Source of the DNA: Cyclobacteriaceae bacterium
GTDB lineage: Bacteria; Bacteroidota; Bacteroidia; Cytophagales; Cyclobacteriaceae
NCBI GenBank assembly: GCA_027533395.1
Contig: JAPZUF010000008.1
Span: 1 to 64,000 of the forward strand
Direction of reading: 5' to 3'
Length of the DNA: 64,000 nt
Position 1 is the first letter of the stretch; every line of letters begins with the position of its first letter. This document shows, piece after piece, positions 58,002 to 64,000 of the stretch. The notes below the pieces were generated by a model. That model was not told where the DNA came from. It did not search any database and saw nothing but the letters and a program-made list of their open reading frames with translations. A program made the translations under genes and the position numbers.

Positions 58002-61000
58002 ATGAAAAAAATAATTACACTAAGCTTCTTGCTTTTTGCTTATTTAAAAATTTCAGCTCAAAATAACTTTACTGCATTATCTAATCCTACAGGTGGAACA
58101 GTGATTGCTTTCCAATTTGAAGGAACTAAAGTTTTCGCTCTAGAGCAGATCAATAAACAAATTTTTGTAACTGAAAATGACGGCACATCATGGACTCGTG
58201 TTGGCGTTGGCAAAATAAATGATCCCTATGCATTCTATATCGAAAGTTCAACAAAATGGTATTACACCGACTATGGGAATTTTTACACATCCAATGATGG
58301 CGGAAACAACTGGACGAGAACTGGTTCCGGCATCAGAAACGGAAGAAAACTCTTTAAACTTCCAAAGGTTGGAGCTATCAGCGATGTAGATGTATTCGTT
58401 TTAGAAACAGATTGTGAAGGTATTTTTGTATCGAGTAATGCTGGTGCTACATGGAAATTAATAACTGATAATGTAGGATGCGTTGGTTACAATTATCAAG
58501 TAGCCATTGATGGAAATGGAAACATTTATTTTACAGATTATGAAAGAGGAATTAGAAGACACCCCGTTCCATCTGATGATACTTGGGACAAATCAAAAGT
58601 TACCACAGTTTATAACAAGGAAACTTCCGGAGTAGATTTTAACTTATCTGTTGGCGTAAATAAAGTAAGCAACAAAGTTTACATAGAACATAGTAATGCA
58701 TCCGGCACAGTTCTTAGAAAAACATCTACAACAGGAAACAGCAGCAGTTTTGTTGCGCTAAGCAATGGTACGCAATCATTACCAACTTTCAACAGCGGTG
58801 TATGGTCTTGTACACCTGCAGGCGTAATGTACCTAGCATCAGGAAGTGCAACTTATGAATTGACAAATGAAACAACGCCAACTTGGACGTTAAGAAGCAA
58901 AGCAAACGATGCTCGAGGAGATTACAATGTAAAAACAGTTGAATGGAAGAGTAATCTTGAAGCTTATGCAGGAACTGACTGGTCAGGTGTATTTAGAACA
59001 ACCAATAACGCAGCTTCATGGTCTGTGGCTAATGGCAGTACAACCTCAAACGGTATTTTAGGTTATGTTGGATCTGACATAGAAATTACATCAAATGGAA
59101 ATATCATTTTAAAAGATGACAATGGAACAAGAGGAGTTTGGGTTTCAACTAACCAAACATCTTTTAATTATGTAGCTGTTAATCCACCGGCTTTTCTTTA
59201 TGGAGCCAGATGGCAAAACAAATTATTTCAAATTGGGACCAACACACTATTTGTACAGAGCAGTGTAGGTACACAAAGATCACTTGATGGTGGCCTTACC
59301 TGGTCGAACGTTAGTGGAACAAGCTACCCTGTATATTTGTCGCCAACTGCCGGAGAAATAATTGGTATGGGTAGTTCTTTCGGTCGATCTACCAATAATG
59401 GCGCTACATGGAGTAACATTACTGTTAATGGAATGCCATCTAATTATACTATTATGTACGCTTTCAAAAGCGAAGGAACCAATAATTATTTTGTTTCACT
59501 TGTCAATAATAGCAATAATCAAACAGAATATTGGAGACTAGATGCCAGCGCAGCAACATGGGTTGCTTCTAAATTAATTACACCTTTAACAAACAACTCA
59601 TTTAGTTGTACAGGTTTTTTCGAAATCAACGGTAAGATATATGCTGCAGACGGCCAACGTTTTGCTTATAGTACTAACCAAGGTGTGGCATGGACAAGCG
59701 TACAATACTTCCACCAACATATGTTACCTATCAGACAAGGGACCGGTGGTATTGGTTTAGGTTCAGCCAAAAATTTAGCCGTAACACAAGATGATGGTAT
59801 CAACTGGAAAAATTTCGGCTTCCCCACTGAGTTTACCAACTTTACACCAAGAGATATTGCTTTTGATGCAGGTAACAATGCATACATTACCGGTTCCGGT
59901 GGTCCTGTTATGAAATTCACAGGAAATTTAATTGTGCCTGCCAATCAACTTCCACCTGTTATCAATTTCGGATGGCAAAATTTAAATGGACCTAGTTCAG
60001 CTAGTTTATACAAAATTATTAGAACAAGCACCGGTCAGCTATATGCTGGTAACAGTGGCGCTCTATATAGATACATTGCTGCACAAAGCAGATGGGAAAG
60101 AATGGTAATCCCCGGATTGTTATATAACATTTTTGACTGGACAGTTGATGGAACAGGAAAAATTTATGCCGTTAACTTTAATTCTCTCTTTATTTCTTCA
60201 GATGGTGGAAACAACTGGACAAACCCGAATAATCTTTTATTCAGTCCGACCAAAATTGCTGTTGCTAGCAATGGAAACATTATCATCGGAACAACCAATG
60301 GAGCTTTGATTTCAACTAACGGTGGTGTAACTTTTAACACTATTGCAACCTTAAATACTGGTAGTATATACAGCTTGGCTATATCTTCAACAGGAACTTT
60401 ATTTACAGCCAGATTTACTACTACTAACCAATTGTTGCGTTCAACTGATAATGGAGTTACGTGGGCTATCAATGGAAGCGGACAAATTGATATTAGCGAT
60501 ACTAAAGAAATTCTTTCAATTACTGCACTTGCAAGTGGTGCAGTAGCAGTAACCAGCCGCGATAATGTTTATCGTACAACCAATGGTGGTACTAACTGGA
60601 CATCCATCAAAGGAAATCTTCCTACCAACACAAACTTTGGAGCAGCCGGTCTTTTTACAAATGGCTTCGAAAGAAATTCAACTAAAGTCTTTCAATCTCC
60701 AAGCGGTGGAAATCTCTTCTTCTCTAACAATAGCTCTCTGTATAACAGTGCCGATAATGGTGCTACATGGACAAAATTAGTTGATTATAATACTTACGTG
60801 CTGACCGACCTTGTTTGGAACAACACTGATATTTTGATAACCCTTAATAACGATGGTGTATATCAATCAACTAATAATGGAACAAGTTTTAGTAAGTTTA
60901 GTAACAATACAGGCTTGGCTTTAAGCTTCTTTAATGATTTGGTGATAAATAACGGTAAGTTTTTTACTGCCGGTGGTGGTGGAAAATTTTTCTCATCTAG

Positions 61001-63728
61001 TGACGGACAAAATTTTACCGAAGTAAGCAATACAAATACTTATATTGATTATGTGAGCAAACTACCCAACAATTCTATTGTTGCTTATGGTGGTGGTATT
61101 ACAGTATCTAACGATAACGGACAAACCTGGACAAACCAAAATCCTGGTAATGGTTACTTCTTCCGATTATCAACTTCCGGCAACGGCATTTATTTTGCTT
61201 TCAGAGATAACAATGGAACAGTTCAACTCGTGCGTTCTCCTAATCTAAAAGATTGGACACCCATCACAATAGGAGGTAGTTTTCCAACATCCAACTTTAA
61301 CGTAACTCATCTGGCTAATACACCAGATGAAAAACTATTTGTAGTTATTTTTAATAATGTTACCGGAAGAAATGAATTGTATAGCATCAGCTTCGGAACT
61401 TCTCAATTAGTTAATGAAGTACCCAATGCAAGAAGTGTAACTTATTACAACGGAAAAATAATTGCACACTCAAGCTTAGGAAATCTATTTGAAACTACTG
61501 ATGGCGTTACTTGGACTGCCAAGTCGGCCCCGGCTGCTGACAATGGTTTAAAAATTGCAGATAATGGATATTTCTTTTTAGATAACATTGCTAGCGGTGC
61601 ACTGTGGTTATCGCGTGACCAAGGTACATCTTGGCAAAGTGTAAGTGGTTTTAATAACGATGCAGCTGTTGGTATTAATGTTGATCAAAACACTGGATTT
61701 GCTTATGCAGTAGTGAACAATAGACCAGTTCAAAAAAGCTCAGCCATTATTATACCTAATGACAATACAAATCCCGTTGTAACAGATAGAACTCCAGTTC
61801 AAAACGCGCAGAATGTTGCAACCAATTTTGTGATTTCAATCACTTATGATGAAACAGTTAAAGCTGTTACAGCAAAACAAATTAGACTTGTGAATACTGC
61901 AACTCCACTTAATCCATTACAAACATGGAACGCAACAAATGGTGTATTTAGCAACAATAATAAAACTGTAAGTTTTACCCCAACCGTTGCTATCAGCAAT
62001 CTGGCTAATTATTCAATCATCATTGACCAAGGAGCATTTACAGATATTTTTGGAAATCCTTTTGCTGGCTATCTTAACACTGGCGATTGGACTTTCAGAA
62101 CTATTGATAATTCACCACCGACCATAACCTTTACTCCTGCTAATTTACAAGAGGGTGTTTCGCTTAGTTTTGAGGCTTCTGTTACTGATAACGAATTGGT
62201 AAGCCCTACAGGCACAAAAATCTGGTACAGAAAAATAGGTTCGCCAAATGCAACATTTACTTCTGCAGATTTTACTAATACTTCTGGAGCAGGGAACTTA
62301 ACCACAAGAAACTTCAATATCACAGTTAATCCAAGTTGGTATGATGCCATGGGGCTGGAATTTTATATCGAAGCAGAAGATGGAAGTGGTAATAAAGGCA
62401 GATCACCAGCTGATAATACAAAGTATCATTATTCCTACATCAAGTACACTACAGATGCAACCTCACCTGCTCGACCTAAACTCACCGGCTTAACTTCAGG
62501 TTCCACAGTTTCTAGTTATAAAATAATTGCAGTACCTTATGTAGTAACTGATAGAAAAGTAGGCACACTGTTTAATGAACTAGGAGAAGCGAACAAAGCA
62601 AACTGGCGCTTGCTAACTTACAATGGCACAGATTATGACAATCTACCTGATGATCAAAATGAAATAAGCAGAGGTGTTGGTTATTGGTTCTTACAAAGAA
62701 GCTTTACAGATATTTTTATTGAGAATGCAAGTTCACCCAATCACAATAGAGAAAATCCATTCAAGCTCAACTTAAAAACAGGATGGAATCAAATTGGAAA
62801 CCCTTATACACTTCCAATTAATTGGGATTTAATAAAAAACCAATTCCCAAATAATATAGGTGTATTGAAAAAATTCAATGGAGGGTTTGCCAATGCAACT
62901 ACCCTTAATGCTTTCGAGGGTGGCTTTGTTTTCTTAACAGGACCAGATCGCGTTGTTGATGTTCCCATTACGGCTATAACAACAAGTGGTAGTAGAATTA
63001 AAGAAGTGTCAAATCAACTAACAGATGCACATTGGGAATTACCCATTTTAATTCAACAAGGAGAATTAACAAATCAGATCAGTGCCATGGGCATGCACCC
63101 CGAAGCAAAAGATGATTTGGATGGTTTTGATGATTTCAATCCTCCAGCTCCTCTCCAAAGACTTGATCTTGAATTTGAAGCAGGCAACAATAAAATAGCC
63201 AAAAGCATACAAGCAAGAAAAGAATTTGCAAAATGGAATTTTACTGCTCATGCTGAAGGAAATGAAACAAGTTCTTTGCAATGGGACAATAATAATTTAG
63301 GTGATAACAACTATCAACTTTGGCTCCTCAACAATAGCACTCAAGAATTAACAGATATGCGTTTAGTTAATTCCATTTCTTTAACTGAATCGAAAACTTC
63401 TTTTACAATTTACTATGGCACAAACTTAGAAGAAGTTGTTAAACCAACAGTAAACTTGCTAGGTAATCCCTATCCAAACCCTGCACAAACGCAGATTAAA
63501 ATTCCTTTTACAGTATCAGATAAAAATACAACAATCAACATCACACTTGTTGATAATAAAGGAAATGAAGTAAAGGGTATTTACAACAAAATCCTTACAT
63601 CAGGATTTTACACAGAAGAAATTACACTGCCGGCAGGTCTCGTACCAGGTCTGTATTTAATTCGTTTTCAAGAAACCAATTCTACTAAAAACACTTCGCA
63701 ACAATTCAGAAAAATTATAATTAAATGA
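58002..63728 (+). CDS. Giant T9SS-secreted BNR/sortilin-like repeat protein
   Basis: 1908 residues. Signal peptide (MKKIITLSFLLFAYLKISAQ). Residues about 25-1250 contain many BNR/VPS10-like repeats of the form S-x-D-x-G-x-x-W (SNDGGNNWTRTG, STNNGATWSNIT, SDNGATWTKL in outline), predicted to form several beta-propellers. About 1255-1370 is a Big_5-like Ig domain (DRTPVQNAQNVATNF, TPTVAISNLANYSI), followed by further beta domains. The C-terminus is a type A T9SS sorting domain (NPYPNPAQTQIKIPF, PGLYLIRF). Large surface or secreted protein, ligand unknown. Its stop overlaps the start of the next gene (ATGA). Confidence 0.9.
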   Translation: MKKIITLSFLLFAYLKISAQNNFTALSNPTGGTVIAFQFEGTKVFALEQINKQIFVTENDGTSWTRVGVGKINDPYAFYIESSTKWYYTDYGNFYTSNDGGNNWTRTGSGIRNGRKLFKLPKVGAISDVDVFVLETDCEGIFVSSNAGATWKLITDNVGCVGYNYQVAIDGNGNIYFTDYERGIRRHPVPSDDTWDKSKVTTVYNKETSGVDFNLSVGVNKVSNKVYIEHSNASGTVLRKTSTTGNSSSFVALSNGTQSLPTFNSGVWSCTPAGVMYLASGSATYELTNETTPTWTLRSKANDARGDYNVKTVEWKSNLEAYAGTDWSGVFRTTNNAASWSVANGSTTSNGILGYVGSDIEITSNGNIILKDDNGTRGVWVSTNQTSFNYVAVNPPAFLYGARWQNKLFQIGTNTLFVQSSVGTQRSLDGGLTWSNVSGTSYPVYLSPTAGEIIGMGSSFGRSTNNGATWSNITVNGMPSNYTIMYAFKSEGTNNYFVSLVNNSNNQTEYWRLDASAATWVASKLITPLTNNSFSCTGFFEINGKIYAADGQRFAYSTNQGVAWTSVQYFHQHMLPIRQGTGGIGLGSAKNLAVTQDDGINWKNFGFPTEFTNFTPRDIAFDAGNNAYITGSGGPVMKFTGNLIVPANQLPPVINFGWQNLNGPSSASLYKIIRTSTGQLYAGNSGALYRYIAAQSRWERMVIPGLLYNIFDWTVDGTGKIYAVNFNSLFISSDGGNNWTNPNNLLFSPTKIAVASNGNIIIGTTNGALISTNGGVTFNTIATLNTGSIYSLAISSTGTLFTARFTTTNQLLRSTDNGVTWAINGSGQIDISDTKEILSITALASGAVAVTSRDNVYRTTNGGTNWTSIKGNLPTNTNFGAAGLFTNGFERNSTKVFQSPSGGNLFFSNNSSLYNSADNGATWTKLVDYNTYVLTDLVWNNTDILITLNNDGVYQSTNNGTSFSKFSNNTGLALSFFNDLVINNGKFFTAGGGGKFFSSSDGQNFTEVSNTNTYIDYVSKLPNNSIVAYGGGITVSNDNGQTWTNQNPGNGYFFRLSTSGNGIYFAFRDNNGTVQLVRSPNLKDWTPITIGGSFPTSNFNVTHLANTPDEKLFVVIFNNVTGRNELYSISFGTSQLVNEVPNARSVTYYNGKIIAHSSLGNLFETTDGVTWTAKSAPAADNGLKIADNGYFFLDNIASGALWLSRDQGTSWQSVSGFNNDAAVGINVDQNTGFAYAVVNNRPVQKSSAIIIPNDNTNPVVTDRTPVQNAQNVATNFVISITYDETVKAVTAKQIRLVNTATPLNPLQTWNATNGVFSNNNKTVSFTPTVAISNLANYSIIIDQGAFTDIFGNPFAGYLNTGDWTFRTIDNSPPTITFTPANLQEGVSLSFEASVTDNELVSPTGTKIWYRKIGSPNATFTSADFTNTSGAGNLTTRNFNITVNPSWYDAMGLEFYIEAEDGSGNKGRSPADNTKYHYSYIKYTTDATSPARPKLTGLTSGSTVSSYKIIAVPYVVTDRKVGTLFNELGEANKANWRLLTYNGTDYDNLPDDQNEISRGVGYWFLQRSFTDIFIENASSPNHNRENPFKLNLKTGWNQIGNPYTLPINWDLIKNQFPNNIGVLKKFNGGFANATTLNAFEGGFVFLTGPDRVVDVPITAITTSGSRIKEVSNQLTDAHWELPILIQQGELTNQISAMGMHPEAKDDLDGFDDFNPPAPLQRLDLEFEAGNNKIAKSIQARKEFAKWNFTAHAEGNETSSLQWDNNNLGDNNYQLWLLNNSTQELTDMRLVNSISLTESKTSFTIYYGTNLEEVVKPTVNLLGNPYPNPAQTQIKIPFTVSDKNTTINITLVDNKGNEVKGIYNKILTSGFYTEEITLPAGLVPGLYLIRFQETNSTKNTSQQFRKIIIK

Positions 63729-64000
63729 TTATGAAAAAACTATTTCATATAACCATTGGCTTGCTAGCTTTTACGATAAATGCACAAGCCCAAAATCTGA
63801 ATGCGCGTTCATCAGAATTTGAAATCGACTTGAGTAAACAAAAAAATATCAATGCTGATATTCCTGTTATTAATTGGCAAAGCCCCATCCCTGATCTGAG
63901 CTATTCGGAAGATGGAAAAGTGTTAATTAAATTCACAGTAGATGCCTCTAACTCTATTAAATCTGTAACACTTGCTGTTAAAGAAAGTGATATGCGAACC
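63725..64000 (+). CDS. Secreted protein, 5' end only
   Basis: The first 92 codons of a gene cut by the window's right edge, from ATG at 63725 (or 63731, MKKLFH). A signal peptide (KKLFHITIGLLAFTINAQAQ) precedes NLNARSSEFEIDLS and a beta-rich start, INWQSPIPDLSYSEDGKVLIKF. The ATG overlaps the stop of the giant BNR protein, so the two are translationally coupled. No family is recognised from this much sequence. Confidence 0.75.
   Translation, partial: MIMKKLFHITIGLLAFTINAQAQNLNARSSEFEIDLSKQKNINADIPVINWQSPIPDLSYSEDGKVLIKFTVDASNSIKSVTLAVKESDMRT

Overview
The window is chromosomal DNA of a low-GC Bacteroidota bacterium, most likely Cytophagales or a relative (inferred, not proven). The evidence is: promoters of the form TTG-N19-TAnnTTTG, two giant proteins with type IX secretion (T9SS) C-terminal sorting domains, an exosortase F (XrtF) pair, a TamL-type outer-membrane lipoprotein, a PorG/DUF6089-like barrel, a UpxY-type NusG paralogue and a BatB/BatC pair.

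Layout. (1) 1-19223 is mainly housekeeping: the edge of an IS3-like transposase; hppD; a phosphohexomutase; mtaB; a mini-lipoprotein; a LolD-type ATPase; sucC; a DUF6089 barrel; batB-batC; a thiolase; a MORN-repeat protein, purC and a STAS protein in a tight row; RNase Z with a YhhQ-type transporter; an SPOUT methyltransferase; and TamL. (2) 19220-27705 (minus) is a three-gene unit: a 2129-residue secreted protein built from three 551-residue modules, a 62-residue protein resembling an exosortase substrate, and a PglF-like sugar 4,6-dehydratase. (3) 27833-50267 (mostly minus) is a large surface-polysaccharide locus. It holds kdsC-kdsA, a UpxY antiterminator, a winged-helix/pseudo-nucleotidyltransferase regulator, wza, wzc, wzx, five glycosyltransferases, acyl- and acetyltransferases, a Wzy-like polymerase, a deacetylase, PglC/PglD/PglE-like enzymes, and XrtF with its partner membrane protein. 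Two plus-strand genes (41117-42881) interrupt it. (4) 50342-53145 is a penicillin-acylase-family enzyme and a small membrane protein. (5) 53170-54002 is a tRNA cluster (Ser-GCU, Arg-UCU, Pro-UGG) followed by an exact 64-bp duplication of the tRNA-Pro 3' end plus its terminator, and then a GIY-YIG gene. (6) 54229-57153 is a two-component locus whose sensor kinase is broken while the REC-kinase hybrid and the LuxR-type regulator are intact. (7) 57249-64000 is a row of secreted proteins, including a 1908-residue BNR/sortilin-like T9SS cargo.

How the parts fit. PglF-, PglE-, PglD- and PglC-like proteins together make a plausible UDP-di-N-acetylbacillosamine-type route that primes a lipid-linked glycan, extended by the GT4/GT2 enzymes and handled by Wzx/Wzy/Wzc/Wza. 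XrtF, its partner and the 62-residue candidate substrate lie in or beside this locus, and the candidate substrate is translationally coupled to a T9SS cargo. Two protein-sorting systems and one glycan pathway are therefore physically linked. This is the strongest lead in the window, but the functional link is inferred.
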